The notes under the pieces were generated by a model that made no database searches, was not told the origin of the DNA, and saw only the letters and a list, made by a program, of their open reading frames with translations. A stretch of DNA of 5,009 bases from an uncultured Actinomyces sp. GTDB taxonomy: Bacteria; Actinomycetota; Actinomycetes; Actinomycetales; Actinomycetaceae. The DNA lies in assembly GCA_902373545.1 (NCBI GenBank), contig CABKMZ010000124.1, forward strand, positions 1 to 5,009, given 5' to 3'. Position 1 is the first letter of the stretch, and every line of letters starts with the position of its first letter. Below are positions 1-4,806 of the stretch, one piece after another. Made by a program: the position numbers and the translations under genes.

Positions 1-785
1 AGGATGGTCATGTACCAGGTGTTGGGGTTGGAGAAGATGTCCAGCTGCTGCTTGAGGTTGGCCTTGACGGGCACGTCACGCAGCCAGATGAAGGCGAGGA
101 TCGCCGCGAGGATGCACCACGGAACGAAGAAGATCGCTGCGTTGTAGACCCAGATGCTCTCACCGACGTGGTCGCCGGCGACCTGCTGCTGGGGCGCCAG
201 CCAGGTCAGACCGAAAAGACCAAAGCCCATCAACACAGGACCAACAAGCAGAATGACGGACATGCCGAGGTTACCGATGCCGCCCTGCAGGCCGAGGGCC
301 GTACCGGCGAGGCGCTTGGGGAAGAAGTAGCCGGTGGAGGGCATGTAGCCGGAGAACGCGCCGCCGCCGATGCCACACATGAAGGCGAGGGTCAGGAGGA
401 CCCAGTAGGGGGTCGTGTTGTCCTGGACCGCGAAGAACCAGCCGGCCATGGGGATGATGCACAGCAGGGAGGTGATGCCCACGAGCTTGCGGGTGCCGAT
501 GAGCGGGGGCAGGAACATGTAGATGAGGCGCAGGATGCCGGCGGCGAGGCCGGGGAGGGCGGTCAGCCAGTACAGCTGCGACTTATCCAGGTTGAAGCCG
601 AGAAGCGTCAGCTTCGGCGCGATCGCGCTGGGCAGGAACCACACGCAGAAGGCCAGGATCAGCGAGTAGGTCGTGATCCACAGCGTGCGCCACGCGAGCT
701 TCGAGTCCCACTTGGATTCGTCGTTGGGGTTCCAGTCAGTGAGCAGGAAGCGGCTCTTCTTGGCCGCGGGGTCGGTCGCGCTCAT
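1..785 (-). CDS. narK: NarK/NNP-family nitrate/nitrite transporter, N-terminal part (cut by window edge)
   Basis: Inner-membrane major-facilitator protein of the nitrate/nitrite porter family; it would import nitrate or exchange it for nitrite to serve nitrate respiration or assimilation. The window holds 261 codons from the ATG at 785; family members are usually 400-470 residues, so about 40% lies outside. A polar N-terminus (residues 1-30) precedes hydrophobic segments near 34-56, 72-92, 101-121, 126-146, 161-192 and 211-235. Arg86 in GILRLIYMF sits where E. coli NarK has its helix-2 substrate arginine. Residues 138-158 (GIGGGAF then FFPKR) and 162-176 (TALGLQGGIGNLGMS) match the two NNP nitrate-signature motifs. 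The usual Asn of the first motif (GGNF in many members) is Ala143 here. A GAGGAG ribosome site lies at 790-795, four bases before the ATG. The family call is firm; the transport direction cannot be told. Confidence 0.93.
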   Translation of the reverse strand, partial: MSATDPAAKKSRFLLTDWNPNDESKWDSKLAWRTLWITTYSLILAFCVWFLPSAIAPKLTLLGFNLDKSQLYWLTALPGLAAGILRLIYMFLPPLIGTRKLVGITSLLCIIPMAGWFFAVQDNTTPYWVLLTLAFMCGIGGGAFSGYMPSTGYFFPKRLAGTALGLQGGIGNLGMSVILLVGPVLMGFGLFGLTWLAPQQQVAGDHVGESIWVYNAAIFFVPWCILAAILAFIWLRDVPVKANLKQQLDIFSNPNTWYMTI

Positions 786-809
786 GGCTCTCCTCGGGTC
801 GGAAGGGGC

Positions 810-834
810 GTCCGGGCGCGGGCGTGCGCCGGAC
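810..834 (-). promoter_or_regulatory. Hairpin in the narK 5' leader
   Basis: GTCCGG (810-815) pairs with CCGGAC (829-834). After one bulged base (816) the stem continues as CGC (817-819) with GCG (826-828), leaving a six-base loop. In the minus-strand transcript it would end about 15 bases before the GAGGAG ribosome site of narK. It could tune translation or mRNA stability or be chance pairing in GC-rich DNA. There is no U-tract, so it is not a classical attenuator. Confidence 0.4.
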
Positions 835-889
835 ATTCTTTAACACGGAGGTTACCAAGCGAAATAACAGACCAATGGCGCATCGTTTT

Positions 890-903
890 GTGGCGTACGC
901 CAC
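890..903. promoter_or_regulatory. Perfect 14-bp palindrome, candidate operator upstream of narK
   Basis: GTGGCGTACGCCAC reads identically on both strands. It lies about 105 bases upstream of the narK start in an AT-richer stretch (about 835-935) that is the likely promoter zone. A dimeric repressor or activator could bind it, but I do not recognise the motif as a known regulator site. I see no FNR-type TTGAT-N4-ATCAA site. No convincing -35/-10 pair could be fixed; the minus strand offers only weak candidates such as TTGGTC and TTAAAG. Confidence 0.45.
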
Positions 904-981
904 CCCTGTGAGAACAAGGAAAACTAGGGTTTCCGCGCAGATTCTCCGGGCGTCTCAGGCCTCTATCGACCGCTGTTACAA

Positions 982-993
982 AACACCGGTGTT
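982..993. promoter_or_regulatory. Perfect 12-bp palindrome just downstream of moaA
   Basis: AACACCGGTGTT is a perfect palindrome, 19 bases past the moaA stop on the minus strand. It is flanked by two direct copies of GTTAC (975-979 and 991-995), the second overlapping the palindrome. Too short and without a T-run for a clear terminator, it may be a binding site acting on narK, about 200 bases downstream in the direction of transcription. Confidence 0.35.
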
Positions 994-1011
994 ACGCAAT
1001 TAGCCGGGGCG

Positions 1012-2076
1012 TTACCCGCCAATACGGCTCATGGTGCGCGACGGGCGCGCAAAGGCATCGATATTGAGGCCGTGCGCGGCCGGTTTGCCCCACATGGCGT
1101 CGGCCCAGCGCGCGGCGATCTGCGCGTCATCCCCGCCACCGCGCAGCAGGTCCCTCAGCGAGGTTTCCTCCGTGGAAAACAGGCAGGAACGCACCATGCC
1201 GTCCGAGGTCAGGCGGGTACGGTCGCACGCGCTACAGAAGGGGTCGGACACGGAGGCAATGACGCCGAGCATCTTGGTCGGATCGCCGTCCACGATCCAG
1301 CGCCCCGCGGGCGAATGTGGGTCCTCGCGCTGCGCGGGGGCCAGCGTGTGGCGAGTCCCCATGATGTGCAGGATCTCGTCCGCCGTCAGGATGCGTTGGC
1401 GGTCCCACGTGTCCGGCGGGCCGATCGGCATCTGCTCGATCACGCGCAGCTCGATGCCCCGATCCAGGCAGTAGTCGACCAGGTCGGGCAGGTCGGCCTC
1501 GTTCATGCCCCGCAGCACCAGGGTGTTGACCTTGATCGGACTCAGGCCCGCGCGCGCGGCGGCCTCGATCCCCTCGAGGACGTCATCGAGGCGGTCGCGC
1601 CTCGTAATCGCCGCGTAATGCTCACGATCCAGGGAATCCAGGGAAATGTTGACGCGAACCAGGCCCGCGTCCTTCAGGCCCTGGGCACGCTTGGCCAGGC
1701 CCAACGCGTTCGTCGTCAGCGCCAGGTCGGGCGTACGCCCCTCGTCGGTCACAAGCTGGGCACACTCCGCAATAATCGTCTCGAGGCCTCGGCGCAGCAG
1801 CGGCTCGCCGCCAGTAAAGCGGACCTGGCGGATACCCAGCTGCTCGACACCGATGCGAACGAGGCGCACAACCTCCGCGTCAGTCAGCGTCTCCTCGACC
1901 GGCAGCCAGTCCAGCCCCTCGGGCGGCATGCAGTAGGAGCAGCGCAAATTACAGCGATCCGTCAAGGAAACTCGCAGGTCACGGGCCACTCGGCCGAAGG
2001 TGTCGACGAGTCGCAACGGCGCGTCATGCGCGACCGCTCGGGTCGCGCGCGCGGCGGATACAAACTCGACTGACAT
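1012..2076 (-). CDS. moaA: GTP 3',8-cyclase MoaA (molybdenum cofactor synthesis, first step)
   Basis: Cytosolic radical-SAM enzyme that rearranges GTP to 3',8-cyclo-7,8-dihydro-GTP, which MoaC turns into cyclic pyranopterin monophosphate for molybdopterin. At 354 residues it has the usual full length. The N-terminal [4Fe-4S] cluster motif is CNLRCSYC (Cys42, Cys46, Cys49), followed by the SAM-binding FTGGEPLLR (87-95). The C-terminal substrate cluster has Cys281, Cys284 and Cys298 (CxxC-x13-C), with Arg286 and Arg288 in the DRTRL motif that contacts GTP. The chain ends in the conserved Gly-Gly tail (353-354) required for catalysis. The ATG at 2076 has only a weak AGGG ribosome site (2084-2087). 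Homology normally begins near LVDTFGRV (residue 23), so the first 20 residues are a variable extension and a later start, for example the TTG codon at residue 21, is possible. No other moa/moe genes are in view. The product fits the neighbouring narK, as nitrate reductase is a molybdoenzyme. Confidence 0.97.
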   Translation of the reverse strand: MSVEFVSAARATRAVAHDAPLRLVDTFGRVARDLRVSLTDRCNLRCSYCMPPEGLDWLPVEETLTDAEVVRLVRIGVEQLGIRQVRFTGGEPLLRRGLETIIAECAQLVTDEGRTPDLALTTNALGLAKRAQGLKDAGLVRVNISLDSLDREHYAAITRRDRLDDVLEGIEAAARAGLSPIKVNTLVLRGMNEADLPDLVDYCLDRGIELRVIEQMPIGPPDTWDRQRILTADEILHIMGTRHTLAPAQREDPHSPAGRWIVDGDPTKMLGVIASVSDPFCSACDRTRLTSDGMVRSCLFSTEETSLRDLLRGGGDDAQIAARWADAMWGKPAAHGLNIDAFARPSRTMSRIGG

Positions 2077-2248
2077 GGCGACACCCTACCGCGTTTTACC
2101 TGGTGTTCGCCCCTCGAAAAACGCCGTGTGCCCCGAAACCGCGCCAAAACCTCGTCACCTGAGAGAAAGGGAACAATGGACAGCGGCAACGAAAACCTCT
2201 CAACCGGGATAGCGTGAACGTAACAGAGCCACCAGAGCGAGGAGCACC
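2077..2248. promoter_or_regulatory. Divergent intergenic region between moaA and the alcohol dehydrogenase gene
   Basis: These 172 bases separate two genes that diverge, so promoters for both must lie here or overlap their starts. The dehydrogenase has a clear AGGAG ribosome site at 2240-2244, four bases before its ATG. Toward moaA the minus strand has TAAAAC-like sequence near 2092-2099 that might be a -10 element, without a convincing -35. I see no riboswitch-like structure; in particular nothing recognisable as a Moco element. Confidence 0.5.
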
Positions 2249-3289
2249 ATGCGCGCCGTCGTCATGCACGAACCCGGCAACGTCACCGTCGAAGAGATGC
2301 CGATGCCCACCATCCTGGAACCAACGGACGCCATCATCAGGCTGGCGGCCACCTGCATCTGCGGCTCGGACCTGTGGCCCTACCGCGGCGCCCAGCCCGT
2401 CCACGAGCAGCGCATGGGCCACGAGTACGTCGGCACCGTCGTCGAGGTTGGCTCGGCCGTCATCACCGTGCGCCCCGGCGACTTCGTCGTCGGCTCCTTC
2501 TGCATCTCCTGCGGCGAGTGCGCGATCTGCCGCACCGGCTACCCCTCGCGCTGCGCGACCGCCGCCGCCCAGGGTGACCCTTTCGTTGGCACGCGCGTTG
2601 GCGGCACCCAGGCCGAGTACGCGCGCATCCCCCTCGCGGACGGCACGCTGGTCAAGACCCCCGGCACGCCCACGCGTGAGCAGATTCCCTCGCTCCTGGC
2701 CGCCTCCGACGTGCTGGGGACCGGTTGGTTCGCCGCTGACGAGGCCGGGGCTGGTCCCGGCACAACCATCGTCATCGTGGGTGACGGGGCTGTGGGCCTG
2801 GGCGCGATCATCGGCGCCCGCCAGCAGGGTGCCTCGCGCATCATCGCCATGTCGCGCCACGCGGACCGCCAGGCCCTGGCTCGCGAGTTCGGTGCGACCG
2901 ACATCGTTGAGGAGCGCGGCGAGGAGGGCATCGCCCGCATCAAGGAGATGACCGGCGGACTGGGTGCCGACGGCGTCGTGGAGGCTGTCGGCAACGAGGT
3001 GGCTTTCAACCAGGCGCTCGGCTGCGTGCGCCCCGGCGGTCACCTGTCGTTTGTGGGCGTGCCGCACGGCGTCTCCCTGGATATGAGCCGCATGTTCGCC
3101 GCCGAGGTGCACATGTTCGGCGGGCCCGCCCCCGTGCGCAAGTACCTGCCGACCATGATCAACATGATTTACCGCGGTGAGATCAACCCTGGCGCCGTCT
3201 TTGACCTGTCCCTGCCGCTCGAGCGCGCAGCCGACGGCTATGCCGCCATGGACGAGCGCCGCGCCACGAAGGTGATGCTGACCGTCTGA
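2249..3289 (+). CDS. Zinc-dependent medium-chain alcohol dehydrogenase family protein
   Basis: Soluble oxidoreductase of the zinc-containing MDR/alcohol dehydrogenase family, interconverting an alcohol and an aldehyde or ketone with a nicotinamide cofactor; the substrate cannot be read from sequence. At 346 residues it is full length. Catalytic zinc ligands fit Cys38 (in CICGSD), His58-Glu59 (GHEYVG) and Asp154. A structural-zinc lobe has Cys88, Cys91, Cys94 and Cys102 in the classical CxxCxxC-x7-C spacing, with an extra Cys85. The Rossmann glycine motif is GDGAVG (178-183). After the second strand the sequence reads MSRHADRQ (201-208). Ser202-Arg203, rather than an acidic residue, resembles the Ser-Arg pair that selects NADP in the Thermoanaerobacter enzyme, so NADP(H) preference is inferred. 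The ATG at 2249 has an AGGAG site four bases upstream. It stands alone, divergent from moaA, and nothing here ties it to nitrate metabolism. Confidence 0.93.
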   Translation: MRAVVMHEPGNVTVEEMPMPTILEPTDAIIRLAATCICGSDLWPYRGAQPVHEQRMGHEYVGTVVEVGSAVITVRPGDFVVGSFCISCGECAICRTGYPSRCATAAAQGDPFVGTRVGGTQAEYARIPLADGTLVKTPGTPTREQIPSLLAASDVLGTGWFAADEAGAGPGTTIVIVGDGAVGLGAIIGARQQGASRIIAMSRHADRQALAREFGATDIVEERGEEGIARIKEMTGGLGADGVVEAVGNEVAFNQALGCVRPGGHLSFVGVPHGVSLDMSRMFAAEVHMFGGPAPVRKYLPTMINMIYRGEINPGAVFDLSLPLERAADGYAAMDERRATKVMLTV

Positions 3290-3310
3290 TCCTGTCGAGC
3301 TCTCCACTTC

Positions 3311-3342
3311 CGGGCAGGCCCGCGTCCGCGCGGGCCTGCCCG
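3311..3342 (+). terminator. Perfect 14-bp GC-rich hairpin after the dehydrogenase gene
   Basis: CGGGCAGGCCCGCG (3311-3324) and its exact reverse complement (3329-3342) flank a four-base TCCG loop, beginning 21 bases past the stop codon. The stem is strong enough to stop transcription, but a G-run and GAATAC follow it instead of a T-tract. U-less terminators of this kind are common in GC-rich actinobacteria, so the call is likely but not certain. It is equally symmetrical for transcripts arriving from the right. Confidence 0.75.
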
Positions 3343-3370
3343 GGGGGAATACTGGGTTATAGGACACTGC

Positions 3371-3431
3371 GTGTTGCTGGAAGGGTAACTTTTTGGCTTT
3401 CTGGTGCGGGAAAGTCGGTATTTTAATTGGT
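3371..3431 (+). repeat. AT-richer direct repeat, copy A
   Basis: First of two 61-base ungapped copies that agree at 51 of 61 positions by eye; the second starts 89 bases later. Shared blocks include GTGTTGCT, GGCTTT, GCGGGAAAGTC, TATTTTA and TTGGT. It lies in a local AT-rich island between the dehydrogenase terminator and the C/A-rich repeat array. No open frame or known motif explains it. Confidence 0.8.
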
Positions 3432-3459
3432 TGAGACCAACTATGAGGATGGACAAATC

Positions 3460-3520
3460 GTGTTGCTAGCAGGGTGACTTTTCGGCTTTGTCGCGCGGGA
3501 AAGTCACTATTTTAGTTGGT
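3460..3520 (+). repeat. AT-richer direct repeat, copy B, with internal inverted repeat
   Basis: Second copy of the 61-base repeat. Within it GTGACTTTTC (3474-3483) is the reverse complement of GGAAAGTCAC (3498-3507) apart from one position, giving a near-perfect 10-bp stem (G-T wobble in one pair) around a 14-base spacer. Copy A keeps the right arm but pairs less well. This could be a transcript hairpin, a dimer binding site or an element edge. Confidence 0.75.
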
Positions 3521-3555
3521 CGTGCTTGCCTCGTTCCTGTGAATACTGCGGCATG

Positions 3556-3677
3556 CCCAACCGCCACCACGGCCCACCCAAACGCCGCCTGCCTATGACC
3601 TGGCACGCACACAACAACCACACGCCACCCCTGCACGCCCATCCGCGGCTCCGCCACCGCGACTCGGCCACGCCAAC
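3556..3677 (+). repeat. Long spacer (L type), first and most divergent copy
   Basis: Matches the 133-base spacers at 3911 and 4277 from about CAACCGCCAC onward but differs at several positions (GCCGCCT for GCCGATT, CAACC for CAATC, CCCATCC for CCCGTCC). It marks the left edge of the array. Its variants recur partly in the last copy at 4909, so the copies have been exchanging sequence or share an ancestor. Confidence 0.8.
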
Positions 3678-3754
3678 GGGGGGTTTTACTACCATAGACA
3701 CCCCGCCACGGCGTGTCGCCGGCGTGTCACACCCCTATGGTCGCAATTCCCCCC
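3678..3754. repeat. Palindromic core element, copy 1 (77 bp, type 1)
   Basis: Ends are imperfect inverted repeats: GGGGGGTTTTACTACCATAG on the left, and on the right a segment whose complement reads GGGGGGAATTGCGACCATAG, matching at 16 of 20 positions. Innermost arms CCATAG (3692-3697) and CTATGG (3735-3740) pair perfectly. Inside, GACAC (3697-3701) pairs with GTGTC (3713-3717), and GGCGTGTC occurs twice, at 3710 and 3721, exactly 11 bases apart. CCGGC overlaps a GCCGGC palindrome at 3718-3723. The design suggests a structured nucleic acid or a protein-binding site rather than coding sequence. Confidence 0.9.
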
Positions 3755-3834
3755 ACGCACCCACCCACAACCACCAACCACGCACCCACAGCAGGCCCAG
3801 CCACGACCAAACACAGCCACCAACCCGCGCCAAC
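3755..3834 (+). repeat. Short spacer (S type), copy 1
   Basis: 80 bases, C/A-rich, starting with the ACGCACCCACCCACAACC block that also opens the long spacers (one base different) and ending in CGCCAAC, as do they. The middle is unrelated to the long spacer. Repeated exactly at 4121-4200. Confidence 0.85.
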
Positions 3835-3910
3835 GGGGGTTTTACTACCATAGACACCTCTCCACGGCGTGTCGCCGGCGTGTCACACCCCTATGGTCGC
3901 AATTCCCCCC
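3835..3910. repeat. Palindromic core element, copy 2 (76 bp, type 2)
   Basis: Same as copy 1 except for five instead of six leading G and GACACCTCTCC in place of GACACCCCGCC. The change keeps the outer CCATAG/CTATGG arms and the GACAC/GTGTC stem but breaks one pair (CCG to CTCT side) in the inner stem without a compensating change. Confidence 0.9.
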
Positions 3911-4043
3911 ACACACCCACCCACAACCGCCACTACGGCCCGTCCAAACGCCGATTGCCTATGACCTGGCACGCACACAACAATCACACGCCACCCCTGC
4001 ACGCCCGTCCGCGGCTCCGCCACCGCGACTCGGCCACGCCAAC
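3911..4043 (+). repeat. Long spacer (L type), copy 2
   Basis: 133 bases, identical by eye to 4277-4409. Contains CCTATGACCTGGCACGCACA and a CGGCTCCGCCACCGCGACTC block that is also found at the left of core 6. No gene or RNA family recognised. Confidence 0.85.
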
Positions 4044-4120
4044 GGGGGGTTTTACTACCATAGACACCCCGCCACGGCGTGTCGCCGGCGTGTCACACCC
4101 CTATGGTCGCAATTCCCCCC
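4044..4120. repeat. Palindromic core element, copy 3 (77 bp, type 1)
   Basis: Identical by eye to copy 1 over all 77 bases, one 366-bp unit further on. CCATAG and CTATGG arms are intact. Confidence 0.9.
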
Positions 4121-4200
4121 ACGCACCCACCCACAACCACCAACCACGCACCCACAGCAGGCCCAGCCACGACCAAACACAGCCACCAACCCGCGCCAAC
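4121..4200 (+). repeat. Short spacer (S type), copy 2
   Basis: Identical by eye to the short spacer at 3755-3834. This spacer type is not seen after core 5, where unrelated DNA takes its place. Confidence 0.85.
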
Positions 4201-4276
4201 GGGGGTTTTACTACCATAGACACCTCTCCACGGCGTGTCGCCGGCGTGTCACACCCCTATGGTCGCAATTCCCCCC
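4201..4276. repeat. Palindromic core element, copy 4 (76 bp, type 2)
   Basis: Identical by eye to copy 2, with five leading G and the CACCTCTCC variant. Confidence 0.9.
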
Positions 4277-4409
4277 ACACACCCACCCACAACCGCCACT
4301 ACGGCCCGTCCAAACGCCGATTGCCTATGACCTGGCACGCACACAACAATCACACGCCACCCCTGCACGCCCGTCCGCGGCTCCGCCACCGCGACTCGGC
4401 CACGCCAAC
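4277..4409 (+). repeat. Long spacer (L type), copy 3
   Basis: Identical by eye to 3911-4043, including the GCCGATTGCC and CAATCACACG variants that separate these two from the first spacer copy. Confidence 0.85.
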
Positions 4410-4486
4410 GGGGGGTTTTACTACCATAGACACCCCGCCACGGCGTGTCGCCGGCGTGTCGCAGCCCTATGGTCGCAATTCCCCCC
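4410..4486. repeat. Palindromic core element, copy 5 (77 bp, type 1 variant)
   Basis: As copies 1 and 3 up to 4460, then GCAGCCC instead of ACACCCC before CTATGG. The CAGCCC variant is shared with copy 6. The outer arms are untouched, whereas the loop region varies. The array breaks four to six bases after this copy. Confidence 0.9.
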
Positions 4487-4806
4487 ACACCTGATGAACC
4501 AAAAGTCGCATGCAATTCGGGTGCCCGAACTTTCTACAGCACCCCAAAACGTTGCAATTCCAACGATGTGATGTCAAACCTTGAAATACACGCGGGGGGA
4601 ATTGCATGCGACATTTCTGAGGAACCACAACATGAGGCACCACAAGGGCCCCAAGCAGAAGACAGCTCAAGCCCAGAAGACGCCCACCGCCAGGGGTGAG
4701 CGACAGCCTCCGCACAGCCGCCAACCCTGCGCCCGAGCAACAACGCAGCACCCCGCACACCCCGCGCCACGCCCATACACAACCTCACCATCGCAGCATT
4801 CGCAGA
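4487..4806. other. About 315 bp of non-repeat DNA interrupting the array
   Basis: After core 5 the expected short spacer is absent. Sequence unrelated to either spacer runs from about 4491 until the spacer end CGCCACCGCGACTC resumes at 4807. The left 130 bases are AT-richer than the array and carry an inverted repeat. The right part is C/A-rich again. Two small hairpins lie inside: TTCGGG/CCCGAA (4516-4529) and CGTTG/CAACG (4550-4565). No transposase, RNA gene or convincing coding region was found. It may be an inserted small element, a deletion scar or ancestral intergenic DNA between two arrays. Confidence 0.6.
4501..4616. repeat. Inverted repeat, 18-bp arms with one mismatch, 80-base interior
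   Basis: GTCGCATGCAATTC (4505-4518) is the exact reverse complement of GAATTGCATGCGAC (4599-4612). AAA and TTT outside extend the arms to 18 bp with one mismatch. Each arm contains the 8-bp palindrome-like GCATGC. The right arm is preceded by six G (4594-4599), so its complement ends in AATTCCCCCC exactly as the core elements do. It reads GTCGC-ATGC-AATTC where the cores read GTCGCAATTC. The layout resembles a miniature inverted-repeat element, but no flanking target duplication is obvious. Confidence 0.65.

Larger units (their letters stand above)
3642..4460 (+). repeat. 366-bp higher-order tandem repeat, about 2.2 copies
   Basis: Sequence at 3642-4094 recurs without a difference that I can see at 4008-4460, an offset of 366 bases. 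Each unit holds a 77-bp core, an 80-bp spacer, a 76-bp core and a 133-bp spacer. Differences appear just outside: the spacer left of 3642 differs at several positions, and after 4460 the last core reads GCAGCCC where earlier ones read ACACCCC. Such identity implies recent duplication, gene conversion or unequal crossing-over. The plus strand is C/A-rich and T-poor. Frames stay open for over 300 codons because 366 and both core spacings (156 and 210 bases, measured from the T-run) are multiples of three. The peptides are low-complexity His/Pro/Thr/Arg and I do not call a gene. Confidence 0.93.

Noticed and set aside
168..911. 247-codon plus-strand frame opposite narK
   Set aside because: Antisense shadow; the minus strand encodes a clear NNP transporter with membrane segments and signature motifs.
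1072..2073. 333-codon plus-strand frame opposite moaA
   Set aside because: Antisense shadow of moaA, which carries all catalytic motifs on the minus strand.
2077..2248. Moco riboswitch before moaA
   Set aside because: I could not find the expected conserved stem-loop pattern, and the 172-base region is short and shared with a divergent gene.
2096..3367. 423-codon minus-strand frame opposite the dehydrogenase
   Set aside because: It is a shadow of a well-supported gene in GC-rich DNA; its Gly/Ala/His/Asp-rich peptide has no domain and runs through the terminator hairpin and into the moaA promoter region.
3678..4486. Possible CRISPR array
   Set aside because: The repeated part is 76-77 bp, the spacers are 80 and 133 bp and are themselves repeated exactly, and no cas gene is present. 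CRISPR spacers are short and mostly unique.
3526..4494. 322-codon open frame as a repeat protein
   Set aside because: TTG start without a clear ribosome site, low-complexity His/Pro/Thr/Arg composition, and the frame follows from a T-poor repeat with 3n spacing. Kept as a testable finding, not as a gene.
4445..4699. 84-codon plus-strand frame from core 5 into the interrupting segment
   Set aside because: No ribosome site, begins inside the repeat element, and no recognisable domain; likely chance.
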